64,000 bases of DNA from Acutalibacter sp. (GCA_020025775.1 JAHHRN010000002.1:186001-250000); one strand, 5' to 3'. Shown: positions 17,196-25,658, counted from the stretch's first letter. A program made the numbers and translations. Notes: generated by a model from the sequence alone, not told the origin.

Positions 17196-17733
17196 AAAGA
17201 CCGTAAAAACTGTATATGATTTTGCTTCAATATTTTTAAATGCAATTTTGGCTGTAACTCTGATTTTTACATTTGCATTTAAAATCTCGGTGGTTAATGG
17301 TTCTTCCATGGAAAATACACTTTCCCACGGAGATAGGTTGCTTTTGACTGCAAAGGACTGGGATGTTGCCTACGGCGATATTGTGGTTATTTCACAGCCA
17401 AACGGCTACGGCGAGGTTTTAATCAAACGCGTCATTGCAACCGAAGGACAAAGTATATACATAGATCCGAACAGAGGACATGTTGTTGTAGACGGTCAAC
17501 TGTTAAACGAGCCTTATATTGCCGAAGCTGTTCGCACAGCAGGCGATATGCAGTATCCGATTACGGTTCCGAAGGGCTGTGTTTTTGTTATGGGTGATAA
17601 TCGTAATCACTCTGGCGACAGCCGATTAAAAGAAGTTGGCTTTATTGATACCCGCTATATTGTCGGAGAAGCCGTTTATCGTATGGGAGATACCCATTTA
17701 TTAAAATTTAGTATGGAGAAAGAAAATGCCTGA
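17182..17733 (+). CDS. lepB: Signal peptidase I (second of tandem pair)
   Basis: A 183-residue type I signal peptidase with one transmembrane segment (about residues 15-36), catalytic serine in NGSSMENT (S42), lysine in LIKRVIATEGQ (K82) and VMGDNRNHSGDSR as box E. It lacks the 20-residue cytoplasmic extension of the first copy. Two starts are possible, ATG 17182 and ATG 17188. GGAAG at 17173-17177 fits either. The overlap with the gene before and the one after (8 bases into rbgA) indicates translational coupling. A local duplication followed by divergence is the simplest origin. Confidence 0.92.
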   Translation: MQMSEKTVKTVYDFASIFLNAILAVTLIFTFAFKISVVNGSSMENTLSHGDRLLLTAKDWDVAYGDIVVISQPNGYGEVLIKRVIATEGQSIYIDPNRGHVVVDGQLLNEPYIAEAVRTAGDMQYPITVPKGCVFVMGDNRNHSGDSRLKEVGFIDTRYIVGEAVYRMGDTHLLKFSMEKENA

Positions 17734-18604
17734 TTCTTTAAAGCAAAACGTGCAATGGTTTCCAGGTCACATGGCAAAAACCCGCCGTCAAATCAAAGAA
17801 TTTTTGCCGCAGGTAGATGCTGTTGTAGAAGTTCTGGATGCGCGTGTACCAGAAAGCAGTCGTAATCCGGAGCTTTCGGAGCTTATCGGAAACAAACCCA
17901 GAATCGTGCTTTTAAATAAATGTGATATGGCAGATACCGTGGCAACGCAGCGCTGGATTGCACATTTTAAAAAGGAAAGTGCTGCTGTACTTCCAGTGGA
18001 TTGTAAAAGCGGAAAAGGCTTAAACCACTTCATTCCTTTAATGAAAGAGGTTTTACAGCCTGTCATTCAAAAGAATATTGAAAGAGGTATGGGCGGCAAA
18101 ACCATTCGATTAATGGTTGTCGGTATTCCTAACACGGGAAAATCCTCGTTTATCAATAAAATGTCCAAGCGAAATCGTGCCGCAGTGGCGGATAAAGCTG
18201 GTGTTACAAGGCAAAGCCGCTGGTTTGTTATCGGTAACGGTATTGAGCTTTTAGATACGCCCGGTGTTTTGTGGCCAAAGTTCGATGACCCGAAAGTGGG
18301 CGACAAGTTAGCGTTTATCGGTTCGGTGAAAGATACAGTCTTCGATATTGAAACTTTGGCTGTTCGCCTTTTAGAGGTTATGCAGAAGGACTATGCTGAC
18401 CGACTGATGGAACGCTATAAAATCAGCGATTTTGAAGACGATATGCCATGGGAACTTTTGGAACGCATCGCAAAGAAACGCGGTATGATTCAAAGAGGCG
18501 GCGTGCCAGATACCGAACGCGCGGCAGTGATGCTCTTAGATGAATATCGTGGCGGCAAGCTTGGCAAAATTACACTCGACAGCTTGGAGCAGGAGAATGG
18601 TTGA
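17726..18604 (+). CDS. rbgA: Ribosome biogenesis GTPase YlqF/RbgA
   Basis: A 292-residue circularly permuted GTPase. The G4 motif LLNKCDMAD (about residue 72) and the G5 region VDCKSGKG come before the P-loop GIPNTGKSSFINKM and the G3 motif LLDTPGVLWP, which is the order that defines the family. The opening QWFPGHMAKTRRQI is diagnostic for RbgA. It acts in the last steps of 50S assembly, including L16 incorporation. A C-terminal helical ANTAR-like region (residues about 225-290) contacts rRNA in the family. It overlaps lepB upstream by 8 bases and rnhB downstream by 8. Confidence 0.95.
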   Translation: MPDSLKQNVQWFPGHMAKTRRQIKEFLPQVDAVVEVLDARVPESSRNPELSELIGNKPRIVLLNKCDMADTVATQRWIAHFKKESAAVLPVDCKSGKGLNHFIPLMKEVLQPVIQKNIERGMGGKTIRLMVVGIPNTGKSSFINKMSKRNRAAVADKAGVTRQSRWFVIGNGIELLDTPGVLWPKFDDPKVGDKLAFIGSVKDTVFDIETLAVRLLEVMQKDYADRLMERYKISDFEDDMPWELLERIAKKRGMIQRGGVPDTERAAVMLLDEYRGGKLGKITLDSLEQENG

Positions 18605-19202
18605 TTTAGAACTTGAAAAAGCCTATAGAGAAAAAGGCTATAAGATTGTTTGCGGTGTGGATGAAGCCGGAAGAGGACCGCTGGCAGGCCCTGTTTATGC
18701 GGCGGCGGTAGTCTTGCCCGAAAATTGCACTATCGAAGGCTTAGATGATTCTAAAAAGCTTACAGAGAAAAAGCGTGAAGCACTTTTCCCTGTGATTCAG
18801 GAAAAGGCCCTTTACTATGGCATAGGTTTCGCAACCGCAGAAGAAATCGATGAAATCAATATTTTGAATGCTACGTTTTTAGCTATGAAACGAGCAGTAA
18901 AACAAATGGAGATTTCGCCAGATTTACTTCTAGTAGACGGCAATTTAAAACCGAAAACCGGTATTTGTGAGGAAGAGCCTGTTATAAAGGGCGATGCTAA
19001 ATCGCTTTCGATTGCGGCTGCGTCTGTGCTGGCTAAAGTCAGCCGTGACCGCTATATGGTCGCTATGGCGCAGGAATATCCGGAATACGTATTTGAAAAG
19101 CATAAAGGCTACGGTACAAAACTGCATTATGAGAAAATCAACGAATACGGTATTTGTCCGATGCATCGAAAAAGCTTTTTAAAGAAAATTTTAGGTGAGT
19201 AG
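18597..19202 (+). CDS. rnhB: Ribonuclease HII
   Basis: About 201 residues from ATG 18597 (MVDLELEKAYREKGYKIVCG). The catalytic motif VDEAGRGPLAGPVYAAAV supplies the DE pair. Later acidic residues are in LLVDGN and in VSRDRYM, and the C-terminal HKGYGTKLHYE is typical. It nicks RNA in RNA-DNA hybrids and at single ribonucleotides in DNA. The longer frame back to 18540 is only rbgA coding sequence in another register. GGAG at 18585-18588 is 8 bases before the chosen ATG. The gene overlaps the rbgA stop codon, as in many Firmicutes with an rbgA-rnhB-yraN unit. Confidence 0.95.
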   Translation: MVDLELEKAYREKGYKIVCGVDEAGRGPLAGPVYAAAVVLPENCTIEGLDDSKKLTEKKREALFPVIQEKALYYGIGFATAEEIDEINILNATFLAMKRAVKQMEISPDLLLVDGNLKPKTGICEEEPVIKGDAKSLSIAAASVLAKVSRDRYMVAMAQEYPEYVFEKHKGYGTKLHYEKINEYGICPMHRKSFLKKILGE

Positions 19203-19203
19203 T

Positions 19204-19569
19204 ATGGATGCTCGAAAGATCGGTATGCTCGGTGAAGTGGCCGCTTCCCGATATTTGCGCGAAAACGGCTATGAAATTGTAGCGGGAAATTATTGTACGC
19301 GGCTCGGTGAAATTGATATTATCGCCGAAAACAAGCAATATCTTTGCTTTGTGGAAGTGAAAACCAGAGGTGAGAATGCCTATTTTGCGCCGGCTGAAGC
19401 CGTAGGTTATACCAAACGGCAGAAAATAATCGCCACAGCAAAGCAATTTTTAACCACCTATAAAACCAAGAAGCAACCTCGCTTTGATGTCCTTGAGGTT
19501 TATGCAAAGCAGGGGAAAGTGGATAAGATTCATCTAATCGAAAATGCATTTGATGCAAACGGAAGATAA
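19204..19569 (+). CDS. YraN family protein (UPF0102)
   Basis: About 121 residues of the YraN family, a small nuclease-like fold. Motifs are the N-terminal GMLGEVAASRYLRENGYEI, then RLGEIDIIAENKQYLCFVEVKTR, whose E-x-D and E-V-K residues match the PD-(D/E)xK catalytic pattern, and a final FDVLEVYAK. The cellular role is not settled; links to Holliday junctions and DNA repair have been suggested. AGGTG at 19193-19197 is 6 bases from ATG 19204, preferred over GTG 19195, and the gene follows rnhB with a 1-base gap. It closes the lepB-lepB-rbgA-rnhB-yraN operon. Confidence 0.9.
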   Translation: MDARKIGMLGEVAASRYLRENGYEIVAGNYCTRLGEIDIIAENKQYLCFVEVKTRGENAYFAPAEAVGYTKRQKIIATAKQFLTTYKTKKQPRFDVLEVYAKQGKVDKIHLIENAFDANGR

Positions 19570-19579
19570 AAGCAACAGA

Positions 19580-19608
19580 TTGCAAATTACAAAGCGATAT
19601 GTTAAAAT
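19580..19608 (+). promoter_or_regulatory. Promoter of thrC
   Basis: TTGCAA at 19580-19585, 17-base spacer, TAAAAT at 19603-19608, 33 bases before the start. No T-box or leader peptide is visible. Confidence 0.7.
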
Positions 19609-19641
19609 GATAAAGATTTTTTAGAGTAGGGATGTGTAGTT

Positions 19642-21138
19642 ATGATTTATACCAGTACAAGAGACAAAAACGTTCGTGTATCTGCAACAGAAGCTATCGT
19701 TAAGGGCATTTCTGAAGACGGCGGCTTGTTCGTGCCGATGACGATTCCGACTTTGAATCTCGTAGACATCGAAAAACTGATGCGTCTTGACTATATCGGT
19801 AGAGCCAAAGAAATTTTAAAGCTCTATTTAACCGATTTTACAGACGATGAACTCTCTATGTGCGTAGAAGGCGCTTACAAAGCTGAAAAATTCAGCTCGC
19901 CCGAAATCGCTCCGCTTTATAAGCTGAACGATACTGCCAGTGTTTTAGAGCTTTGGAGAGGCCCGACATGTGCATTTAAGGATATGGCACTTCAGCTCTT
20001 GCCTTACCTTTTAACCGTTTCTGCAAGCAAGCAGTTAAAGGATAAAAAGGTTGTTATTTTAGTGGCTACCTCCGGTGATACCGGTAAGGCTGCACTGGAA
20101 GGCTTTAAAAATGTACCGAACACCGAAATCTTGGTTTTCTATCCTGTAGACGGTGTCAGCCCGATGCAGAAATTGCAAATGACTACACAGGAAGGCGATA
20201 ACGTTCATGTATGCGCTATCGAAGGTAACTTCGATGATGCACAAAGCGGCGTAAAGGCAATTTTCGGTGACCGTGAAATTGCTGCAAAATGCCTTGAAAA
20301 GAATTACGTATTCTCTTCTGCAAACTCCATTAACTGGGGCAGACTCGTTCCGCAGATTGTTTACTATGTCTCCGCATACTGCGACATGGTAAATTCCAAG
20401 ACCGTTCGTCTTGGAGAGCCCATGAACGTAGTTGTTCCGACCGGTAACTTTGGTAACATCTTAGCGGCTTATTATGCAAAGCAAATGGGCGTACCGATTG
20501 GCAAGCTGATTTGTGCTTCCAATGAAAACAATGTTTTAACTGAGTTCTTAACCACCGGTCATTATAATAAGAATCGTCCCTTCCATTGCACCACATCTCC
20601 CTCTATGGATATTTTGATTTCCAGCAACTTAGAACGGCTTTTATTTGCGCTTACCAATCAGAATGCAGAAAAAACAGCAGATTGGATGAAGGCGCTTTCC
20701 GAAAACGGTGAATATACAGTTGATGACAAAACCTTGGCAGCTGTAACAGAGCTTTTTGCCGCAGATTATTGCGACGATACCGAAACCAAGCGCACTATCA
20801 AGAAGATTTACGATTCTTATTCTTATCTTTGCGATACACATACAGCAGTTGCCATGCATGCCTTTGCAGCTTACTGTGCTAAAACAGGGGACGCAACTCC
20901 GACAGTTATCGCTTCTACCGCAAACCCGTACAAATTCTCCCACAGCGTTCTCGATGCTTTAAAGCCCAACGCACAAACTGAGGATGAATTTGAAACGGTA
21001 GATAAGCTCCACGATGTTTCCAAAATGGAAATTCCTGCACAGCTTGCAACTCTTAAGGGTAAAACACCGCGCTTTACCAGAGTTTCTAAGAAAGAAGATA
21101 TGGCGCAGGTTGTTTTTGATACCCTTGGCATAAACTAA
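19642..21138 (+). CDS. thrC: Threonine synthase
   Basis: A 498-residue PLP enzyme of the long threonine synthase class. The PLP lysine sits in GPTCAFKDMALQLLPYLL (about residue 114), the phosphate-binding loop is VATSGDTGKAALEGF, and VPTGNFGNILAAYYA and FSSANSINWGRLVPQIVYY are strong family motifs. It converts O-phosphohomoserine to threonine in the cytoplasm. It is a single-gene unit, with no thrB or hom beside it. AGTAGGGATG upstream gives a weak ribosome binding site. A terminator lies 5 bases after the stop codon. Confidence 0.96.
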   Translation: MIYTSTRDKNVRVSATEAIVKGISEDGGLFVPMTIPTLNLVDIEKLMRLDYIGRAKEILKLYLTDFTDDELSMCVEGAYKAEKFSSPEIAPLYKLNDTASVLELWRGPTCAFKDMALQLLPYLLTVSASKQLKDKKVVILVATSGDTGKAALEGFKNVPNTEILVFYPVDGVSPMQKLQMTTQEGDNVHVCAIEGNFDDAQSGVKAIFGDREIAAKCLEKNYVFSSANSINWGRLVPQIVYYVSAYCDMVNSKTVRLGEPMNVVVPTGNFGNILAAYYAKQMGVPIGKLICASNENNVLTEFLTTGHYNKNRPFHCTTSPSMDILISSNLERLLFALTNQNAEKTADWMKALSENGEYTVDDKTLAAVTELFAADYCDDTETKRTIKKIYDSYSYLCDTHTAVAMHAFAAYCAKTGDATPTVIASTANPYKFSHSVLDALKPNAQTEDEFETVDKLHDVSKMEIPAQLATLKGKTPRFTRVSKKEDMAQVVFDTLGIN

Positions 21139-21143
21139 AATGT

Positions 21144-21182
21144 AAGAGAGTGGAATTTAAAAAATCCCACTCTCTTGTCTTT
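21144..21182 (+). terminator. Intrinsic terminator after thrC
   Basis: AAGAGAGTGG / CCACTCTCTT stem around an A/T-rich loop, with T-rich tail. It could also stop the convergent DUF1540 gene. Confidence 0.8.
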
Positions 21183-21193
21183 AGACTGAATCT

Positions 21194-21349
21194 TTAACCT
21201 TTTGCCTGGAAGGATTCACATTCTGTCTGGCGGCAATCGCAGATTTTCTCTTTCTTTTCGCTTTTGCCGACAGAAATTTCTTTGGCATCACAACTGCAGG
21301 AGCCGCAATGATGCACACAATTTGTAACAGTACATTTAATTTCGTTCAT
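21194..21349 (-). CDS. DUF1540 domain-containing small cysteine-rich protein
   Basis: A 51-residue protein on the minus strand. The sequence starts MNEIKCTVTNCVHHCGSCSC and ends with KICDCRQTECESFQAKG, giving nine cysteines, of which IKC...NC...HHC matches the DUF1540 motif found in Clostridia and Bacilli. Clustered cysteines suggest metal binding; no function is known for the family. The ribosome binding site is very strong (AGGAGG, 7 bases before the ATG). It is convergent with thrC and divergent from the metallophosphoesterase. Confidence 0.85.
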   Translation of the reverse strand: MNEIKCTVTNCVHHCGSCSCDAKEISVGKSEKKEKICDCRQTECESFQAKG

Positions 21350-21421
21350 GTTTCTTCCTCCTTTCTTGTTTGTATTTTTTGAAACAGACGGCGGGATTAT
21401 ACACGTAAGGAGAATTTTTAA

Positions 21422-22117
21422 ATGTCTCTATTCGCTATCGGTGATACACATTTATCTTTAAACGGAAAAAAGCCTATGGATGTATTCAAAGGCTGGGATA
21501 ATTATGTAGAACGTCTTACAAAAAACTGGAATGCATTGGTAAATCCCGAAGATACCGTTGTGGTAATGGGGGATATTTCCTGGGCGATGAGCTTAGAAGA
21601 AGCAAAACAGGATTTTGCTTTTTTGAATAGCTTGCCAGGTGAAAAAATTATTTTAAAAGGCAATCACGATTACTGGTGGAACACCCGCCGGAAAATGGAT
21701 GCCTATTTTGCAGAAAATGATTTTTCTTCCTTACATATTTTACACAACGATGCCTATAAAATCGGAAATTATTCCGTTTGTGGTACCCGTGGGTGGTTTT
21801 ACGATTCTGAAGAGAAGGACGCAGACAAGGTTTTGCTTCGTGAAGTGCAAAGATTAAAAACCTCCATAGAAGCTGGAAAAGCACTCGGCGGTGAGCCAAT
21901 TGTCTTTTTGCATTATCCGCCGGTTTCGTCTCAGCAGTCCTGTGCACCGATTCTGAATCTCTTGGAAGAAGAGGGGATTTCTCGCTGTTATTATGCACAT
22001 ATGCACGGCGATGCCACAAAATATTCCTATAACGGCGTATTTCATGGGATAAAATTTGAACTTTTGTCTGGAGATTACCTGAAATTTTGTCCAAAATTGG
22101 TAGAATTGATAAAATAA
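21422..22117 (+). CDS. Metallophosphoesterase (calcineurin-like)
   Basis: A 231-residue cytoplasmic protein with the full metallophosphoesterase set: IGDTHLS (D and H), VVMGDISWA (GD), KGNHDYWW (GNH), a later HYPPV and YYAHMHGD (H-x-H) at the C-terminus. These place two metal ions for phosphomonoester or phosphodiester hydrolysis. It resembles the COG1768 group of Firmicute phosphohydrolases whose substrate is not known. AAGGAG lies 8 bases before ATG 21422. No terminator is visible before the tig promoter. Confidence 0.88.
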   Translation: MSLFAIGDTHLSLNGKKPMDVFKGWDNYVERLTKNWNALVNPEDTVVVMGDISWAMSLEEAKQDFAFLNSLPGEKIILKGNHDYWWNTRRKMDAYFAENDFSSLHILHNDAYKIGNYSVCGTRGWFYDSEEKDADKVLLREVQRLKTSIEAGKALGGEPIVFLHYPPVSSQQSCAPILNLLEEEGISRCYYAHMHGDATKYSYNGVFHGIKFELLSGDYLKFCPKLVELIK

Positions 22118-22128
22118 TAAAAAAAGTA

Positions 22129-22157
22129 TGGAAATTTAAAAAAGTTTCTGTTATAAT
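22129..22157 (+). promoter_or_regulatory. Extended -10 promoter for tig
   Basis: TGGAAA at 22129-22134, 17-base spacer, TATAAT at 22152-22157 with TG extension. Its 22-base core is identical to that of galT. Confidence 0.6.
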
Positions 22158-22196
22158 AACTAAGTTAACGTTTATAAGCAGGAGGCTAACAAAAAA

Positions 22197-23543
22197 ATGA
22201 GTTTAAAATCATCTAAAAATGTTGAAACCAACGTATGGGAATTAGAAATTTCCATCAGCGGCGAAAAGTTTGAAGAAGCTATTCAGAAGGCATATTTAAA
22301 GGCTAGAAAAAATATTGCTGTTCATGGCTTCAGAAAAGGTAAAGCACCGCGTACTTTCATTGAAAAAATGTACGGCGAAGGCGTTTTCTACGAAGATGCT
22401 TTAGAGATTCTCTATCCCGAGGCAGTTGAAGAAGCTGTTAAGGAAGCAAATCTCGACATCGTAGCTGCTCCTTATGACCTCGATGTTCCCGAAATGGGCA
22501 AAGATGGCGTTGTACTTAAATTAAAAGTTACAGTTAAGCCCGAAGTTGAGCTTGGCGAATACAAAGGCCTTAAGGCTGAAAAGAAGTCTGTAAGAGTTAC
22601 TGCTGACGAAGTTAAAGCTGAACTCAACCGTATGCTTGAGCAGAACGCAAGACTTGTTACTGTTGAAGACAGAGCAGCTCAGAAGGATGATATCACTGTT
22701 ATCGACTTCGAAGGCTTTGTTGACGGCGTAGCATTTGATGGCGGCAAGGGCGAAAGCTATGAGCTTACCCTCGGTTCCGGTCAGTTCATCCCCGGCTTTG
22801 AAGATCAGATCATCGGCCACAAGACCGGCGAAGAATTTGATATTAACGTAACCTTCCCGCAGGAATATCAGGAACCCCTCGCAGGCAAGGACGCTGTATT
22901 CAAGATTAAACTTCACGAAATCAAGGTTAAGGAACTTCCCGAGCTTGATGACGAATTCGTAAAGGATATCAGCGACAAGGATACCGTTGATGACCTCAAG
23001 AAGGACATTAAGTCCCACATTTCCGAAAGCAAAAAGGCTGCTGCTGAAGAAGAAGCAACCAACGCTCTTTTAGAAATGGTAGCTAACGGTATTAAGGCTG
23101 AGATTCCGGCTGCAATGATTGAAAAGAAGATTGACGACAATCTTAACGAATTTGCTTACAGATTACAGGCTCAGGGCCTTAAGTTTGAGGATTACCTCAA
23201 GTACACCGGCATGGAGCTTGAAACACTTCGCGACAATTACCGCGACCAGGCTGAGCATCAGGTTAAGCTTGACCTCGCTATCGAAAAGATTATCGAAGTT
23301 GAAAACATCGAAGTTTCCGACGACGAACTTGAAGAAGAGCTCAAGAAGATTGCTGAAGCTTACGGCATGGAATTAGAAGAAGTTAAGAAGGCTATTCCGG
23401 CTGAAACCATGAAGCCCGAGCTTGCTGCAAGAAAGGCTGTTAAGCTTATTGTAGACAGCGCTGAGTATGTAGCTCCCGCAAAGAAAACAGCAGCAAAGAA
23501 AGCCGCTGCAAAGAAAGACGAAGCTCCTGCAGAGGAAAAATAA
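22197..23543 (+). CDS. tig: Trigger factor (ribosome-associated chaperone/prolyl isomerase)
   Basis: A 448-residue trigger factor. The ribosome-binding domain has the signature GFRKGKAPR (about residue 41). The central FKBP-type prolyl isomerase domain spans about residues 155-245 (DFEGFVDGVAFDGGKG, LGSGQFIPGFEDQIIG), and the helical C-terminal chaperone arms follow. The last 25 residues are a Lys/Ala-rich tail (KKTAAKKAAAKK then DEAPAEEK) beyond the normal end. It binds L23 at the exit tunnel and shields nascent chains. The strong AGGAGG precedes ATG 22197 by 9-10 bases. tig-clpP-clpX order is conserved. Confidence 0.96.
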   Translation: MSLKSSKNVETNVWELEISISGEKFEEAIQKAYLKARKNIAVHGFRKGKAPRTFIEKMYGEGVFYEDALEILYPEAVEEAVKEANLDIVAAPYDLDVPEMGKDGVVLKLKVTVKPEVELGEYKGLKAEKKSVRVTADEVKAELNRMLEQNARLVTVEDRAAQKDDITVIDFEGFVDGVAFDGGKGESYELTLGSGQFIPGFEDQIIGHKTGEEFDINVTFPQEYQEPLAGKDAVFKIKLHEIKVKELPELDDEFVKDISDKDTVDDLKKDIKSHISESKKAAAEEEATNALLEMVANGIKAEIPAAMIEKKIDDNLNEFAYRLQAQGLKFEDYLKYTGMELETLRDNYRDQAEHQVKLDLAIEKIIEVENIEVSDDELEEELKKIAEAYGMELEEVKKAIPAETMKPELAARKAVKLIVDSAEYVAPAKKTAAKKAAAKKDEAPAEEK

Positions 23544-23590
23544 GCATATAAATGAATAGCTTTCCTAAAACGCGACTATAATTTTATAGG

Positions 23591-23671
23591 CAGCGCTCAG
23601 GAAAAAACATTAGGTACGCTGCATTTTCATCGCGAAGCCTTTACTTGTAAAGGTGATGTAAAGTGCAGCGT
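23591..23671 (+). promoter_or_regulatory. Interlocking hairpin leader upstream of clpP
   Basis: CAGCG (23591-23595) can pair with CGCTG inside ACGCTGCA (23616-23623). The same ACGCTGCA is a perfect inverted repeat of TGCAGCGT (23664-23671). An inner hairpin CCTTTAC-TT-GTAAAGG (23638-23653) sits between the second pair. The pairings are mutually exclusive. A TATAAT at 23577-23582 could start the transcript. No CtsR or CIRCE operator is seen. Confidence 0.45.
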
Positions 23672-23697
23672 CTATGGAATTTTAGGAGGTTTTTTGT

Positions 23698-24279
23698 ATG
23701 GCACTTGTACCTTACGTTGTTGAGCAGACAAATCACGGTGAACGTTCTTACGACATTTATTCCAGACTTCTTAACGACAGAATTATTGTTTTATCCGATG
23801 AAGTTAACGATGCAACCGCCAGCTTGGTTGTCGCGCAGCTTCTTTATTTGGAAAGCCAGGACAGTGAAAAAGACATCAGCCTTTATATCAACAGCCCCGG
23901 TGGTTCTGTAACAGCCGGTTTTGCAATTTATGACACAATGCAGTACATTAAATGCGATGTTTCCACCATTTGCATGGGCATGGCTGCAAGCATGGGTGCA
24001 TTTTTACTTTCTTCCGGCGCGAAGGGTAAGCGCTATGCACTCCCGAACAGTGAAATTATGATTCACCAGCCCAGCGGCGGTGCACAGGGTCAGGCAACCG
24101 AAATTGATATTGTTGCCAAGCACATTTTAAAGACTCGTGAAAAGCTCAACCGCATTTTGGCTGAAAATACAGGTAAGCCGATTGAGCAGATTGCTTTGGA
24201 TACAGAAAGAGACAACTTCCTTTCTGCCGATGAAGCCCTCGAGTACGGCTTAGTTGACAAGATTTTCTATAAGAGATAA
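23698..24279 (+). CDS. clpP: ATP-dependent Clp protease proteolytic subunit
   Basis: A 193-residue ClpP. The catalytic triad is visible: serine in MGMAASMGAFLLSSG, histidine in ImIHQPSGGAQGQA, and aspartate in the following helix region (about residue 171, TERDNFLSADEALEYG). Also typical are the start LVPYVVEQTNHGERSYDIYSRLL and NSPGGSVTAGFAIYDTM. It forms the tetradecameric barrel that degrades substrates unfolded by ClpX or ClpC. AGGAGG at 23684-23689 supports the ATG. clpX follows after 16 bases. A structured leader lies upstream. Confidence 0.97.
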   Translation: MALVPYVVEQTNHGERSYDIYSRLLNDRIIVLSDEVNDATASLVVAQLLYLESQDSEKDISLYINSPGGSVTAGFAIYDTMQYIKCDVSTICMGMAASMGAFLLSSGAKGKRYALPNSEIMIHQPSGGAQGQATEIDIVAKHILKTREKLNRILAENTGKPIEQIALDTERDNFLSADEALEYGLVDKIFYKR

Positions 24280-24295
24280 CAAAAAGGAGCAACAC

Positions 24296-25609
24296 ATGGC
24301 AAGAGAAAACGACGATAGACAGAAAACGGTTTATTGTTCCTTTTGCGGAAAGACGCAGGATGAAGTGGATAAGCTGATTGCAGGCCCCGGTGTCTGCATC
24401 TGCGACGAATGCGTTCAGCTTTGCATGGATATTATCGAAGAGGGGAATCCCAATGCCGGCAGAACTCCGGCAAAGAAAAAGAGTAAATCCGCTCCTCAAA
24501 AAGCTTTGCCTACGCCCGAAGAAATTAAAGCGCATTTAGACGAATATGTTATCGGTCAAGAAGAAGCTAAAATTGCGCTCAGCGTTGCTGTTTATAATCA
24601 TTATAAGCGTATTTACTACGGCGATGCAAGCAACGTAAACATTCAAAAGAGTAATGTTATTTTGCTTGGTCCTACCGGTGTCGGTAAAACCATGTTGGCG
24701 CAAACCTTGGCACAAATCTTAGACGTTCCGTTTGCGATTGCAGACGCTACAACGCTTACAGAAGCAGGTTACGTTGGCGAAGATGTTGAGAATATTTTAC
24801 TTCGTCTGATTCAAGCTGCCGATTATGATGTAGAACGCGCACAGCAGGGTATTATCTATGTTGATGAAATTGATAAGATTGCCAGAAAGTCCGAAAATCC
24901 GTCCATCACACGTGATGTCAGCGGTGAAGGCGTTCAGCAGGCACTCTTAAAGATTTTAGAAGGCACGGTTTCCAATGTTCCGCCCCAAGGCGGCAGAAAG
25001 CATCCGCAGCAGGAATTTATCCAAATTGACACTTCCAATATTCTTTTCGTTTGCGGCGGTGCATTTGACGGTATCGAGCGCATTGTGGAAAAGCGTTCTG
25101 CAAACAAAGTGTTAGGCTTTGGTAGTGAAATCGTTTCTACAACATCTCACGAAGACAAAACCGCTATGTATGCGCAGGTTATTCCGCAGGATTTGGTTAA
25201 GTTCGGCTTGATTCCGGAACTTGTCGGCAGATTGCCGGTTTTAACTACGCTTACGGATTTAGACAGAGATGCTTTAATTCGCATTTTGGATGAGCCTAAA
25301 AACGCTTTGCTCAAGCAGTACACCGAGCTTTTCCGTATGGATGGCGTTTCTTTGGAATTCCAAAGGGATGCACTGGAAGCTATCGCAGACAAAACCTTGG
25401 AAAAGAAAACAGGTGCTCGCGGTCTTCGTGCTATTTTGGAAAAAACCTTACTTCCAATTATGTATACCATTCCCTCGGATGAAAGCATTGTTAAGGTTAT
25501 CATCACAAAGGATTGCGTAGAAAACGGAGCGAAACCTTTAACAGAGGTTGGTTCTCGTAAGAAATCAGCAAAAATCGAAGGCAAACGCACACCCAAGGAT
25601 GCAGGATAA
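24296..25609 (+). CDS. clpX: ATP-dependent Clp protease ATP-binding subunit ClpX
   Basis: 437 residues from ATG 24296, AAGGAG 8-9 bases upstream. An N-terminal C4 zinc finger (YCSFCGK ... CICDEC) binds adaptors. The AAA+ core has Walker A GPTGVGKTM, Walker B IIYVDEIDKIA, sensor regions and the ClpX-type loop around the RKHPQQEFIQIDT segment, and GARGLRAILE at sensor 2. The hexamer unfolds proteins and feeds them to ClpP. The frame extends 14 codons upstream into clpP, but that part is not ClpX-like. No lon gene follows, unlike many Firmicutes; a terminator does. Confidence 0.97.
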   Translation: MARENDDRQKTVYCSFCGKTQDEVDKLIAGPGVCICDECVQLCMDIIEEGNPNAGRTPAKKKSKSAPQKALPTPEEIKAHLDEYVIGQEEAKIALSVAVYNHYKRIYYGDASNVNIQKSNVILLGPTGVGKTMLAQTLAQILDVPFAIADATTLTEAGYVGEDVENILLRLIQAADYDVERAQQGIIYVDEIDKIARKSENPSITRDVSGEGVQQALLKILEGTVSNVPPQGGRKHPQQEFIQIDTSNILFVCGGAFDGIERIVEKRSANKVLGFGSEIVSTTSHEDKTAMYAQVIPQDLVKFGLIPELVGRLPVLTTLTDLDRDALIRILDEPKNALLKQYTELFRMDGVSLEFQRDALEAIADKTLEKKTGARGLRAILEKTLLPIMYTIPSDESIVKVIITKDCVENGAKPLTEVGSRKKSAKIEGKRTPKDAG

Positions 25610-25618
25610 TCAACTTTT

Positions 25619-25658
25619 ATCGGTCAAAGATACCTTTCTTTGACCGATTTTTTATTTT
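25619..25658 (+). terminator. Intrinsic terminator after clpX
   Basis: ATCGGTCAAAGA / TCTTTGACCGAT stem with a short loop and T-run. Confidence 0.88.

Noticed and set aside
19570..19641. T-box or leader peptide before thrC
   Set aside because: Only about 70 bases between yraN and thrC; no specifier loop, AGGGTGG element or Thr-codon run is present.
23544..23697. CtsR or CIRCE operator before clpP
   Set aside because: Neither the tandem GGTCAAA heptads nor the TTAGCACTC-N9 repeat occurs.
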